Assembly (NCBI GenBank): GCA_916610825.1
Contig: OU744448.1
Span: 13,887,936-13,951,935 of the forward strand
Source: Haliclystus octoradiatus
Taxonomy: Eukaryota; Cnidaria; Staurozoa; Stauromedusae; Haliclystidae
Length of the DNA: 64,000 nucleotides
Reading direction: 5' to 3'
Positions within the stretch are counted from its first letter, which is position 1. Every line of letters starts with the position of its first letter. Below, in pieces: positions 45,618 through 57,841 of this stretch. Under the pieces are notes generated by a model. The model was given only the letters and a program-made list of their open reading frames with translations, had not been told where the DNA came from and did no database searches. A program made the position numbers and the translations under genes.

Positions 45618-46248
45618 AATATTAAAAGGTACGTTTTCGCAAAATCCAGATAAAAAATTATGGTAGGTTGTTTCTATTCTTTGGTCAAGCTAACTTATTT
45701 CCAAAATGTTTATTTTGCACTTAAATTTTTTGTTACATTTTCTTTAGGGTAATAAGTCCTTTGTAAATAAATATTTTGGGTATCACTTTTAGGATTTGAA
45801 TTTCTTATGGTCATTCTGCTAAGTCCAAGCGCAATAGAAGTTACGTCCCGGAAAACAACAGCTTTCAGCAATGAAATCACCCACCTTATATACAGGAGCT
45901 TCGACCCCGGCTTCGGCAGAAGGCGGGATTGTAAACATATCGTGCGGGAGAGCCTAGTTTTTTTTCTAATGTTTTATTTACCAGGGAGATGAAACATAAT
46001 TTGAATAGTCAATCAGATTGTATTCGATCAAAAGAAAATGTAAAATAACGTTATTATATTTAAAGTCAGTTTTTATATTCCAAGTTTTGTAAAAATAAAT
46101 CAGGTATGCAAATTAGCTGAAGTTCTTTAAAACTGAAATGTTGATGAGTTGTAATGTTAATTTTTTAAACAGATTCAAGTCTAAAGTTGATTGTGAATAA
46201 CATAATTGATTAATGGTACCCGGATATAAAGACCTTGTAAGCGTATAC
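45618..46248. other. Intergenic spacer, nothing supported
   Basis: One frame near 45,807-45,992 is open, but codon pattern, absence of partners and lack of recognisable motifs give no support for a gene. Confidence 0.35.
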
Positions 46249-46632
46249 CATCACGCACACGCAAATCTACAATCTGTGTTGTAGTATAGTCCCCTTGAAA
46301 AAATCAAACAATCATATGGACACTTTGATTATCAGATAATTATTGGAAATAGTCTAGAATTATTCACCATGATATTCTGAACTAATTGGAGTCAAAAAAT
46401 ACTTTAAAATGTGCCCCGGAGCTAGTTCCATGCAGGCTCTTATCGTCAAAATTCAGAGAGAAATGAAAAGGACCTGGAACTAATTCCGGTGCTCATTTGA
46501 AAATATTCAATTCAGACTATCATAGTGAATAATTCTAGACAAATGATCTGATAGTAAAAGTGTCCGCATGATTGTTTGATTCTTCTATGGGACCATACTA
46601 CTACACAGATTGTAGATTTGCTCACGCATCAT
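46249..46632. mobile_element. Long foldback element just downstream of HNMT-like gene
   Basis: The left arm (about 46,249-46,440) starts CATCACGCACACGCAAATCTAC. The right arm (about 46,460-46,632) is its reverse complement, sharing AATCTACAATCTGTGT, AATCAAACAATCAT, GTCTAGAATTATTCAC and AGTTCCA blocks. Only a short spacer separates them, so transcripts could form a hairpin with about 180-bp arms. No coding frame. Confidence 0.85.
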
Positions 46633-46742
46633 AGACAAAATAATAGTCTGTGATTAATATTGATATAAATCAGTTACCATTACTTTGTTCAGTCTAATAA
46701 GATAACATTCAGATAACATTTGTTGTTAGTTTTCTGATAATG

Positions 46743-47654
46743 TTACAATATAAATAATCCAACGCCATGTTCACACGGAAGGTACATCTGTGGTTTTCCA
46801 TTGATGATTTTTTCGTAACATGCTTCTTTCAATTGATCTAATAACTTATTGTAATTTGATTCACTCACTATCTCCTTCGTAGCATAAATCTGTGTGAAAA
46901 AGTCAACTAAGCTTTCAGCGAAACTTCCCTTTGTAAAGACGGTTGTGATATCTATCTCAAACCGTGCAGCTTTCTCTGCTTGTGATTTAAATTTTGATGA
47001 TTTTCCAGCTTCCATGACATCATTCAAAGTTTTCAAAGCTTCTGGTGGTGGTTGGAACAGCCCAAGAGAGTGACATAGCATCGGGAATTGTGCTTGGCCA
47101 CTTTCAATGGTATTTGCCATGATTGCTAAGCAACCGTTTGGTTTAAGTATTGAATGTAAATTATTAAGCAATTCCTTGTAAGGCTGCTCAATATAATAAA
47201 CACTGTGTATCAAATGGATAAAATGGAACTGTTTGTTTTGATTGTATTCTGAACTCTCGATAACGTTCTCAAACGTATCAGCTATCCATACGAACTCAAC
47301 CACCTTAAATTCATCCGCTTGCTCTTTAATTGCTATCTTGAATTTTTCCAACATAATATGATTTGGATCAAGGACTGTATATTTTAATTTGATATCATGC
47401 TGCTTCAGCTCTTTACACAATTGCAATATCATATTAATAATATTCATATCAAACCAACCACTTCCACACCCAATTGCCATGATATTGTAAGAATCTTCAA
47501 TGTCTGATAATATACATTTGGATAAATTTGGTAACACCAATTCTTGCATTAATTTCAAACGTGATTCTGTTTCTCCACTTACAGATAGGAAATTAGAAAA
47601 GGCTTCATCGTAATCTTTTTCAGAGCGAACAATTTGATTTGTTGAAGTAGTCAT
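46743..47654 (-). CDS. Histamine N-methyltransferase-like protein
   Basis: SAM-dependent small-molecule methyltransferase of the HNMT family, which methylates the imidazole of histamine in the cytosol. Single-exon 303-aa frame from the ATG at 47654 (human HNMT is 292 aa). The N-terminus has the family-like Y.EAF..FL..S..E (residues 15-33). The SAM motif is IMAIGCGSGWFDMNII (about 59-74), followed by an acidic VLDPNH strand (about 104-109) and the post-motif HFIHLIHSVYYIEQP (about 143-157), matching family order. HNMT-like genes are multicopy in many invertebrates, so the substrate need not be histamine. The lack of introns suggests a retrocopy or intron loss. A foldback element lies 110 bp after the stop. 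Confidence 0.85.
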   Translation of the reverse strand: MTTSTNQIVRSEKDYDEAFSNFLSVSGETESRLKLMQELVLPNLSKCILSDIEDSYNIMAIGCGSGWFDMNIINMILQLCKELKQHDIKLKYTVLDPNHIMLEKFKIAIKEQADEFKVVEFVWIADTFENVIESSEYNQNKQFHFIHLIHSVYYIEQPYKELLNNLHSILKPNGCLAIMANTIESGQAQFPMLCHSLGLFQPPPEALKTLNDVMEAGKSSKFKSQAEKAARFEIDITTVFTKGSFAESLVDFFTQIYATKEIVSESNYNKLLDQLKEACYEKIINGKPQMYLPCEHGVGLFIL

Positions 47655-48251
47655 ATCTCCTGTACTATGGTTGTTCTGTAGACAAATGATCTATCTCGAT
47701 CGTCCCTTCTATACAATATCATAATACATATCATCAACAGCGCATGCGTCAATTGTAGATAGTTGAGTTTTGCTGAAAAGGCCAGATAGGCTGAGTTTCC
47801 CCACTTGTATATTGTATCAATTTTTTAAATAAGAGATACTATTGAGTGCGAAAAGAAACCATGCGCGACTCCATGGCGAACTGATTAGAAAAATAGCTTA
47901 TCTCTTATCTCTACAAAAGCATTTATAAGGGAAAACATTGACATTTTCACTTTTCAGAACAAAGCGAGTTAGAATGAGTAGAGCCATCTATGTACAACCA
48001 TTGTTAATAGTTGTTTCTGAGGGTTTATATATAGCTGTAACAGTTTGCGATGTATGCCATGGCTCCCGTTAGAAAATGAAACCAGTGACGCATAAAGACT
48101 GAGATTACAAAAGTAAATACATGACAACATTTATAAACTCTTTTATAAGTTGAATCCAGCTGGATTCATATTGAGAAGGGCGTTTCATGATGAGCGCTTT
48201 ACAAAAAATCCATGCGAACTAGTGAAAGTGTATAAGATAGAATGTGTCTTT
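47655..48251. other. HNMT-like 5' flank
   Basis: Contains the likely promoter of the HNMT-like gene. I see no TATA box at a convincing distance and no other gene. Confidence 0.3.
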
Positions 48252-48540
48252 CTTGATCTCTTCATTATTATTATTATTATTTACGCTCTGCTATTCACTA
48301 GCATTGAGCACTATCCAATTGCCAATATTAAGTTTTGATATTTCTAATATTATTACTATATATCTTTATATATATAAGCATAATGATTACTTGATTGTTG
48401 ATCCAATCGCAGTGTTATAGTGCTCAATGTCAGTAAATGGCAGAACAGTAGAGAAATAAATAGAGTCAATGACTACACATTTGTTTCTGTTACTCAGAGT
48501 TTCACGCTTTATGCGATCAATGACAAATAATGTAATTGCA
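48252..48540. repeat. Penelope-like terminal repeats in inverted arrangement
   Basis: 48,252-48,338 is the reverse complement of 17,243-17,330 (ATTGGCAATTG.ATAGTGCTCAATG). 48,405-48,540 carries the same AGTGCTCAATG and AGTTTCACGC..GCGATCA blocks in forward orientation. The two therefore face each other ahead of a forward GIY-YIG fragment, repeating the inverted layout seen at 39.9-42.1 kb. Confidence 0.55.
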
Positions 48541-48980
48541 GAACTAAGGAAGCACGCCCTCTAAACAACCAACGCCTCACAGAAAACATCATATACCATG
48601 CAAGAGTAATTACACCAACCAACCAACAAGGCCATTGGACTGGCAAGTGTTACATTGGACTCACGGAAGGTACTTTCAAACAGCGCTACTCATATCACAA
48701 GAGGACTTTCAGAAAACGCAAGTACGAAAATAGCACGCAACTTTCTAAGCATATTTGGCAATTGAAAGACTGCAAAACAGAACACCAAATCAAATGGTCC
48801 AAGCTTTCAACCAATGCTGCGTATACCAACATATCGAAAAAATGCAATCTCTGCACCGCAGAGAAATGTTTTATAATCTCCTCGAAAGAAACACTATTTA
48901 ACAAACGATCAGAGCTAATATCGAAATGCCGGCATGAGAACAAATTTGTTTTATCTAATTACAAGGCAACAAAAACATAA
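48537..48980 (+). pseudogene. GIY-YIG endonuclease fragment of a Penelope-like element
   Basis: A single open stretch reads CRTKEARPLNNQRLTENIIY, then GIY-YIG-like KCYIGLTEGTFKQRYSYHKR, TQLSKHIWQLKD, and a C-terminal CNLCTAEK..I...LFNKRSELISKCRHENKF before a stop at 48,978. These are the C-terminal residues of this transposon family. Upstream RT coding is absent, so it is a 5'-truncated copy. It belongs to a different subfamily from the 40-kb element. Confidence 0.7.
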
Positions 48981-49223
48981 TCAAAAACAGCATATAAAGG
49001 GAAATCAATTACCAATGACACTCTGTTTACAATAAATACTAGCACTTTATTAAATTGTAAACAAGAGCTGCATTGCACATTGTAAGTTCAAATAGGAAAC
49101 ATCCATAGTAACAATACAATATACAATACATACACACTACTTGCATTGAGATCGGGGTGATAAGAATCGCACTCTCCACATATGTGAATGTAACATATTG
49201 AAAATAGATTGAGACCCAATATG

Positions 49224-49906
49224 TAATGTAGACGGTGTCGCCCTACCAAAGGCACCCGTACCATTCCTCTATTCCTAGATTAGTGGCTTTTTTCGCTGAG
49301 AGCAATGATTTTAAACGCTCTTTGTTGATCTCACCCGCGACACTGCAGATCAATTTCAACAGATTTCATGGCAGATAGGTCTCGATTGTCAATGCGCAAC
49401 GATGCGCCGCAGCTACTCACAATGCAATTCCCTCTGGACCATTCCATCCGCCATCCTCAGATGGTACTCATTTGATGTTTCAGATAATGTCAAGGCTGAG
49501 TTGACCTTAGGGGATTTGAACCACAGTCGATCAGATATGATCCGATCTGAAGCTCGCTTGCTCTGCCATCTGAGCTAATCCTCCTATTGAGACCCAGTTA
49601 GATATAGATGCTCAGTTCAGATTGAATTTTCAAAATGAAAGACAAATTCTGTATAGAACCCATAAGATTGAGAAAAGACTGAAATTTCTTAAAAACAATT
49701 CATACATTTACGTATTTCTATATCGTTTCGCATTGACAATCGATTCCTATCGGCAATGAAATTTGTAAAACGTGATCTGCAGTGTCGCAGCTGAGATCAA
49801 TAATAAGCATTTACAATCACTGTTCTTAGCGAAAAGAGCCACTCCTCTATAGAAATAGAAGAGTGGTACACAGGCGCCTTTGGTAGGGCGATACCGTCTT
49901 AATTAC
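49224..49906. mobile_element. Long terminal-inverted-repeat element with tRNA-like insert
   Basis: Arms of about 190 bp: left 49,224-49,412 starts TAATGTAGACGGTGTCGCCC, right 49,715-49,906 ends GGGCGATACCGTCTTAATTA. They share CTACCAAAGGC, TTTTCGCT.AGA and CACTGCAGATCA blocks. The central 300 bp carries a tRNA-derived segment. A GTAGACGGTATACGCCTACC stretch at 11,666 may be a fragment of the same family. No transposase visible. Confidence 0.75.
49500..49586 (-). repeat. tRNA-derived Pol III promoter segment (SINE-like head)
   Basis: On the minus strand an A-box-like TAGCTCAGATGG (49,577-49,566) and a B-box-like GGTTCAAATCC (49,522-49,512) are spaced as in tRNA genes. The acceptor ends do not pair and no good anticodon arm forms, so it is not a working tRNA gene. 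It is best read as the head of a SINE or an internal Pol III promoter of the host element. Confidence 0.6.
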
Positions 49907-50459
49907 TATTATTTAGAGTTCAAAAACACAAAAGAACAAACCAGTAATAATCATAAACGCCGATAAACGGGTGCAAAATTTTTCACAAGGAGGATTGAGG
50001 AGAACCATGTAATACTGGCCAATACTCATTACTTGTCCTGCAGATTTGAACAACTATTTGCAGAATATATAAGGATAGTTAAAGACGTTAAACTGAAAGA
50101 CGGTAATGATGTTAAGCATTCATGAATGAAGGAATATTATTTCCAGTTTTGAAAGATGGTAAAGAAGAAAAATTTACGCGATAGTTCTACTTCAACTCTG
50201 ACGTTAATTTATGCAAACATTATTCGTTGCTCGAATCGAAACAATCAAACTGGTAGAAGAAGCATTTCAAATAACGTAACTGGTAAAACTCTTCAACTTT
50301 TAAATCTAGCTGACTATAATATAAAAATACTACTTCACGGGAAGCGCTTTGTACACATTTTATTCACTCGTTGTTTTGTATGATAGTTGAACAATATATA
50401 ACTTTGATAGCAATACATAGTCGAAATAGCTTTCTAATTTTTATTTCACAATAACTTTT

Positions 50460-52490
50460 GTCGAAGCGTTAAATGAGATCATCAGTTGGCACTTTCTCAG
50501 CAGACATTGAAGATCCCACACGTGTAACTAGAACAGCGTTCCCAGAGCCGGGTCCCAGGCGTGGGAAGACTTCTAGATGCATTAAGGAGAACCTAAAGCA
50601 TCGCAAGCAAATCACTTTTGCAAGCATTCACAGCAACAGCAAAAAACAGAAGAGGAATCTTGGTCTATGAATTCCTTTGTGGTCTTTGGAGGCAAAAAAG
50701 TAATTAGCATTATTACATTGTTAGATGACAGTAATAGACTCCATAGTAGCAACAGAAAATAAGCTTGTAAATGCCATTATAAGTTTTTCAACTGGTTAAT
50801 CCTGTGGATTGGATGGTTTACGAACTCAACATATAAATGACAATATTCGAGAAGAGAATTGGGAAGCAGTAGCGCAGCTAACTATCCATCGCTTCATTCT
50901 CCAATTTCGTTTTGGCTGGAAAAATTCCTCCTCAAATCCGACCTGTATTCTTTGGAGGTTCTCTGTGTGCTCTTGAAAAGAACGATGGGGGCTTAAGACC
51001 TATTGCTGTCGGATTGAAGCGGTCATGAAACTATGTCCTTATCAGGTTGGTTTTGCTGTATCTCGTGGCGCAGAAGTAGCAGTATACATGCTGCTATCTC
51101 ATACCTGCATAATATTCTACTCGCTGGACAAAAATCATCTATATTGACTTTGAGAACGCTTTCAACTCCATTAGGAGAGACATGCTGCTATAAAAAACTT
51201 TCGACAATTTTCCTGATATTCTTAAGTATGTTGAATCGAGCAATGGTACTCTTCTGAAATTAATATTTGGAGACTTCACACTCACAGTGATCTTACAAGA
51301 AGGCGTACAACAAGGTAACCCACTTGGACTGTTCCTTTTCTGCTTGGTAATTCAGCCAATAGTTGCAAAGTTAAAGAGTGACTTGAACATCTGGTATTAA
51401 GACGATGGCACTCTAGTTGGTGACCACCAAACAGTTATGGAAGACTTTGATATTGTGAAGAAAGAAGCATAGTTGATTGGACTAACTATTAACACGTCAA
51501 AATGTGAGCTAATAGAAGAACTAGGTGCACATTCCCGTAATGGCAGAGGCCTATGATACTGTCTTAAACGATAAACTTTCAACTCTGGAATTGATGTCGA
51601 ATCGTTTGACTACTACATCCACATCATGCTTTTTTCCTACTCCAAAACTGCTTTACACTCTTCGATCAAGTCCTGTTTATGACCACCCTATTCTGGAAGA
51701 AATTGACGCCAAAAGTCATGACGCCCTAGAACACATCCTGAATATCCAGCTGACAGGAGCTCAATGGGAACAAGAAACACTTCCTGTCCGATTCGGAGGT
51801 CTTGGTACCAGGTTTTCTCAAGATATCGCTTTTCCTGGATTTATTTCGTCCATCTTGGGTTGTGAAGAATTAATTCGAGAATTGTTTTACAATTTTGATT
51901 TGGCCCCCTGTAAGGTCTGCAGCAAGCTCTAGAAAAATGGTCAGTATGTTCAAATAATCACGAGTTACCCTGATCCAATGTTCAGAAACAATGGGATACT
52001 CAACTGATTCAGATAGCAACAAATAACTTAACAGAGTCTGCTTCTGATGATGGGGATGCAGCCCTTTTATTTTACTGGAATGCAAAGAATCTGGAGTTTG
52101 GTTTGACGCGGTACCATTTCTATCCTTGGATCTATTTCTGGATAGCAGTCAATTGAGAATAGCTACTGCCCTTCGCCTTGGTGCCACTATTTGTCAACCA
52201 CATTTTCTGTCTGTGGTACCCAAGTGGATGCAAAAGGAACACATGACTTATCATGCTGAAAAGCAACTGGTCGCTTTTCACGTCATAAAGCTGTCAACGA
52301 TCTATTGAAAAGAGCTTTATCGTTCGCAAAAAATCCCTTCTATCCTCGAGCCAACACATCTGACGTCATGCAGAAGACCAGATGGCTTAACCAAAATTCC
52401 TTGATCCAAAGGAAAATGCTTAGTCTGGGATTTCACCTGCGCTGCCACCCTAGCAACTTCCCACCTCCCAAAAACATCAGAATGTCTTAA
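50460..52490 (+). pseudogene. Decayed non-LTR retrotransposon with RT and restriction-like endonuclease
   Basis: Blocks in order but in shifting frames: FGGSLCALEK.DGGLRPIAVG (about 50,955-51,020), RT motif QEGVQQGNPLG.FLFC (about 51,298-51,345), LNIWY.DDGTL (51,390-51,415, stop in place of one residue), LPVRFGGLGTRFSQDIAFP (about 51,783-51,838), RIATALRLGATICQPH (52,150-52,204), and a nuclease-like RPDGLTK..LVWDFTC region (about 52,375-52,435). The order RT then C-terminal restriction-like nuclease marks this LINE class. Stops and frameshifts show that it is dead. Confidence 0.65.
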
Positions 52491-54500
52491 ATAATTTGCA
52501 TAAGCAGAACTTTTAAAAATCAAATCATAAGCGTACAATATATTTGAATCAAAACAACGTTTCCAAAAGATTAAAAACTGCGTAGGAAATAGAAGGTAAA
52601 ATCCCCATCACAACGTCAAAGGCAAAACCCACACCATTCCAACTTTCCCAAACATAATCAGCACATCTGGAAAAAGTATACTTAATTGATAACGCAGATA
52701 TACACCTTTTGATAAAGGCGCCACATTTATGTAATGCCCAGTCACAATATTTATCAAGAACAAATTGGATAAAGCCAAATTTGTAAATCTGAATAAACTT
52801 TTAATGCAGTTTTGCGAAGGCTATTTTGTCCAAGTGATATCTATTTGCAGCTTAAAGTCAGTTTTATGAGCTGTCCAATTTATCCCCCAAATATGGCTGG
52901 TTAAGATCAAATTTGTAAAAATACGTATACATAGTAGTTTTAGCGAATCATAGCATGTGTTCGAAATAATCAAAATGACTTGCTTACTTTTGTCAAAAAC
53001 CTGAAACAGAAAACATTTTCTTTAGCAAAGGAAAACAAAAAAGTACCTTTATCATGATCGAAGAGCGCTGGAACCTTTTTTGCACAAGGACCAGCAGCAG
53101 AAGTTGAAATCCAGAATTAAGACTGTTATCAATCACAAAATGATGACATCGAACCATCACTGCATCTGGCACATTGAAATAATAAGAGACGCAACTGTCA
53201 CTTATTCAACAAGATAGTCACCAAGAAACCTGAAAAGAAAATTGAATCAAAATCACATTGAGGGTAATAAATAAGAACATGGACAAATAAACACATTAAA
53301 AGGATTAATACAGCATATAACATCAAAGGAGAAGAATGTAGTGTCACAAAAATGTGTAACCGTTCTAGAAAATATATTTTAGTTAGACGATTAATCATGT
53401 AGATCAAAAGAGCTGAATCAAACAAAAACAGAAAGGGAAAGATAAAACTGACTATTCAAGATGATTAGCATTAAATTTTCTTTCTCCAGTCTACGAAGAT
53501 GATGAGAATGCTTTTGATCGAACACTTTCTCATAAGGTAATAATAAGGAGCTGTTTTCAAAAGTTTCAGTAGGGTTTTAGTTTTACTCAGCGAACATTTG
53601 ATTCATTGACTAGTAAAGACAAAGAGGAAGCCGAGAGGGGTAGATAAATGGCTTTGCTGCATCAAAATGACCATCAGAAAGCAAAAAATAATGAATGTGG
53701 CATTTGCATGTTCTTCTGAACATAAGATAAAGCCATACACGCGGAGTTACAGTTGGTAGGTGGCTTTTACTAATCTCTGAATCTCTTTCGCTCGGAAAAA
53801 TTGATATCAATGTCGCTGTGTCCATGGTGAGACAAGTATAGTCTTTAAAGCTGTAACTTACGCTATGGCTATGGCAGCTGACTTGCCACTGACGATATTT
53901 CATTAGTGTGCATGGTGGAACAAGGAAAACCTTTTCAATAAATACAAATTTAACCTTTGCTATCAGAACAATTTTCAGTATGTTTTCGGTACGTTTCAGA
54001 TTTTCAAAATCCGTAGTGATATATATAATTAATTACACTATGAATTTTGAAACTACTAAATAGCTACTGAAAACCTACTGGAATGGGATTGGGTACTCAA
54101 AACGTACTGAAAATCATCAGCATTTTTTTAAACAGAATTTTGCCATTTCACTGAAAACATACTGAAAATCACCATTAAATTGAAAAGCTAATGAAATATG
54201 CCAAGTTGGGAGAGATCCAATTTTCGGGGCACTTAATTTCAGTAGCTTTTCATTATGTTTGCAGTTTGTAGTTATATAATTTGAATATTTTAGATGATTT
54301 TTAACTTATTGGAATTTGATCAACGTGAAAATAATCTCAAGTGTTTCTTAAGTTTCTGTTGACGCTACTGAGAAGAAAATGTTTTTTGTCATCATATTGC
54401 TATTAAGAGAAAAGTGTCTGTTCGTTTCAAATTATTATGTGCTAATCTGTTGTATTACTACCTAATTCTACACAATTTCTCATACTCTTACAGTGAGGGG
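52491..54500. other. AT-rich region without a supported gene
   Basis: No gene recognised. Around 53,965-54,270 the words TTTTCAGTATGTTTTC and CTGAAAACATACTGAAAA recur in both orientations, suggesting a small degenerate foldback repeat. Confidence 0.35.
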
Positions 54501-54639
54501 GGGATAACCTAGTTTAACAGCCGTTGCTCGACAATGAGTTGTATCAGCGAGGATATGTTTCTATACTTGAAACTATTAAGAAATTCACTGAACTCGGTTA
54601 TGTGGTGGATTCAAAACTAGAAATTTTACTGTGACTCCC

Positions 54640-56500
54640 ATACCCAGAGGAGATTCTTATGAAATATGAAGTCAGGTGGCATAGACGCTGCTTTGGCCAA
54701 TTTAATAAAAAGCAGCTGGAAAGAGCGAAAGAAAGAAGAATGCCTCTTTGGACTTGAAAAAACTAATGAAGCACGTCAACTTGAAAAAATGTCAAGAAAA
54801 GAAAGTAAATCTTAGAAACAATTAAAAATGTACCGTATGCTTTTTATGAAAAACCAGGTTCTATCGCCAATGGTCGCTTACAACAAACTACAAAGGCAGA
54901 ACTGGGTAAAAATCTTTTAAAATTTGAAAATTGAATGAGTTTGGAGAAAGTGATGTGAATGTGATAGCAATGGAGGTAAAATATGACAGCAAGTGCTTCA
55001 TTTAAATATGTATAAGAAATCAAGGCAACGCGCTGAAGATGCTACTTCTGAATGGACAACAATAAAAACTAGCGAAAGCATGGCACTTCTAGATGTGGCA
55101 GAATACCTTGCAAGTGGCAACAATGTTCTCTATGTCAGTGTATAGTATCTATAAATAGTAAGATGTATAAAAAATCAGAGCTACTCAGCTATAAGATTTG
55201 GATGTCCCATATGTGCATAGTACTAGATTTCGACAGCACCTGAAAGAACTTTTAGATGACTGCTCAATCTCATCTCGTACTACATATCCAGCAAGCAAAC
55301 CGACGGAGATTATATTACAAAAGCTTGCAATAGAGAATATGATGAATTTGCTTTTGTCATGAAAATGGGGGCAAAACATAGAAGAGGGGATATTTCAAGG
55401 CATTCTGCAACTATTCCATTTAAATGTGATTTAAAGATAATTTTCAAACATTGAATTCAGTCCCCTTTTCCTTTCTTGCACTAATCAATGCATTACTGTA
55501 TGGTGATGCAATATTTTCTGACACTGAACTTGTTTCTGGTAAATTGGAAAGTCCCTCTACTTTATCAATTGCTCAATTGACTCCTTTCAATAAAAACAGA
55601 TGGAAATAAAGTTCCGTTTGTTCAAGAAAACTCAGGAAACATCTCTTGCAGTATACATTGGACTGACACTTCATACAAGGCATAAAGATAAAAAATTAAT
55701 ACAGAATTTAAACAAGAAAGAATTGTGCATTTCGTGCAAAAGAGTTTTGTAGATCTCCTTATCTTATAGCCAATGATCGCTAAGAAATAGAAAACGTTTT
55801 TGTCCATCAAATCTCAATCATGACTGTTTTACTGTTGCTGTATATGATAATATGGACCACACTGCCCTACCAGCACTGTGTAATATTCAGTTAAGTTTAT
55901 AGTTATGTAACCTGGTCTCTTATCTGCGTAGTAAATATAATTTGTTCTCTACTTGATATATCCGTGCCTTGTCTAACTACAAAAAACAGTGTTTGTAATC
56001 CCGTAAGCAGAAGGCAAATAGTACACTGCCACCCAAAATACTGAGCAGGATATTACTAATTGTAATTATTGTGGGCGTTAATCTCACGCCTGCAAGAGCT
56101 ATCCTGCTTGCAGTAGATTTTGTGGCTCATGTGGACGTAAAGGACATTTTTCAGATGTGTGTCGTACTTAACTGGTCACTAAACAGACCCACAAAGTCGT
56201 GATAACTGTGCTCATGTGTGCTTATTATTATTAGCTTCTACAGTTGGTCAACAAGCCTCTATGATATTAAATTTGATGGGCTTATTATGAAACAAAGTAC
56301 AGTACTATTACTGTTATGCCTGATACTGGCACTAACATTACTGCTGCTGGTATCGATTTACTACGTAAATTAAACATAGACAAAAACAATCTACAGTATT
56401 ATTGTCTGATAATAAACCAAAGCTGCTGACGGACACATATTAATTAAAGTGATTGGCAGACTGTTCTTTGATGACGTATGGATTTTGGATGGTGCCTGTA
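54640..56500 (+). pseudogene. Decayed gag-protease retrotransposon remnant
   Basis: An unrecognised block VRWHRRCFGQFNKKQLERA (about 54,674-54,730) is followed after many stops by a gag-type zinc knuckle CGSCGRKGHFSDVC (CX2CX4HX4C, about 56,120-56,165), then an aspartic-protease-like MPDTGTNITAAGIDLL (about 56,314-56,363). Knuckle followed by protease is the Ty3-type order. Whether the first block belongs to the same element is uncertain. Confidence 0.55.
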
Positions 56501-57084
56501 GCGAGGCTGTCCTTGCTTTGATGTTTGATGTGAAAATTAAATGATTGAAGAAATGAGGTTGAATGACAGCAATGGTTTCAGAAACTTTTTCAGGTAATAA
56601 GTCAAACTTGCATATTTAGATAACCTATCAATATTAACAGTAGTGTATTCAATTGCATATTTGGCTATTAACAATTTTTGAATGCATATATAGCACATTA
56701 TTTGACGAATTACTAGAGAAAGTCAATCCACTGATAACTGTCATAACTAAGCAAGATACTGTGATGAGAGATTCTTTGACAGATAATCAGAAGTTATTAT
56801 TTACATTGAGATTTATCTAATGACGAGTCTACTTCATAGAATACAACAATATTAATTATGATGTTAAACAAAAATAAAGTGATTTCAAAATGATTTTTAT
56901 AGCGAAACATCAACAAACTTGAACGTTTATTTGTAACATTTTCTTTGATGTCTAATCTACACATGCAAATTTCCACATTTAATGTATCATAAAATGTGTA
57001 GCACGTCAGACTTCCATCGCATAGATTTTTCGCGGAAAAATGTGTCACATTTCGCTATTTACTTTGGTCACATTTCATGTATCG

Positions 57085-57300
57085 CAGGATATGTTGTCGA
57101 GTAAACAGGGCTTAAAGCCGTGTCTAGAGCCTCGGAAGGAGGAGCTTAAAATTGATGTGTCTATAAAGGACAGGGATGCCAGAGTATTGAAACCATTTCA
57201 AGATACTGATGATATTCTAGATTGCCCCTTTAACAGCAGGGAATATAAAGATGAAATCAACCCTAAATGTTTCAAAAAGCACCACGAGACAGTTGTTTAT
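57085..57300 (+). CDS. Possible isolated exon of an unrecognised gene
   Basis: A 72-codon stretch is bounded by ATCGCAG on the left and a GTAAGAG donor on the right and is open throughout (DMLSSKQGLKPCLEPRKEEL at its start). Two further exon-like pieces with good splice sites follow, at about 57,381-57,402 and 57,797-57,848. I cannot identify the protein. It could be a host gene interrupted by the LINE that follows or an internal part of a repeat. Confidence 0.3.
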
Positions 57301-57841
57301 TATGTAAGAGCGAAAATTGGCTCAAGGAATACACACAAGCCACACAATCAGAAAAGGCTATTGTTACGTATTACAATTTAGCAGACCTTCTGAAACAAGA
57401 AATGGTAATGATAATAATAATCCAACAAATTATTATTCGATCTTTTTCAATATGTTTGTGACTATCAATTGATATCATTTAACTTTTAGTCGCAGCGTCC
57501 ACTTCAGCGTTCACTGTGTTGACCCAAAACTATACCTAAAGGGAGTTGAAACGTACCGTTTTTAAAGGCGATGAACTTCCACTATTGTTTAATTTACTGC
57601 CTACTTTATAGTGATGCTCCAGCCCAAACAATCGCTACTCCAACAAAAGTCTCCAGGGCAACCCTATAAATGCAGTACATGAACGGGGATAAATAAAGGC
57701 AAACCACAGACATGGTCTCCCGAGACCAACCTACACAATTTAAGCAGTCAGCGTGGTCATTATCAATATCTTTAACCTTGTTCATTTTCGCAGGAGAGTA
57801 AGGGGCGTGTAGATGCAGAGAAAGAGACAGAAATTAAAGAT

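Noticed and set aside
49500-49586. tRNA gene on the minus strand
   Set aside because: A and B boxes are present, but acceptor strands do not pair and no anticodon arm forms.
51870-52538. Antisense frames over the RT/nuclease LINE remnant
   Set aside because: Shadows of the decayed plus-strand coding sequence.
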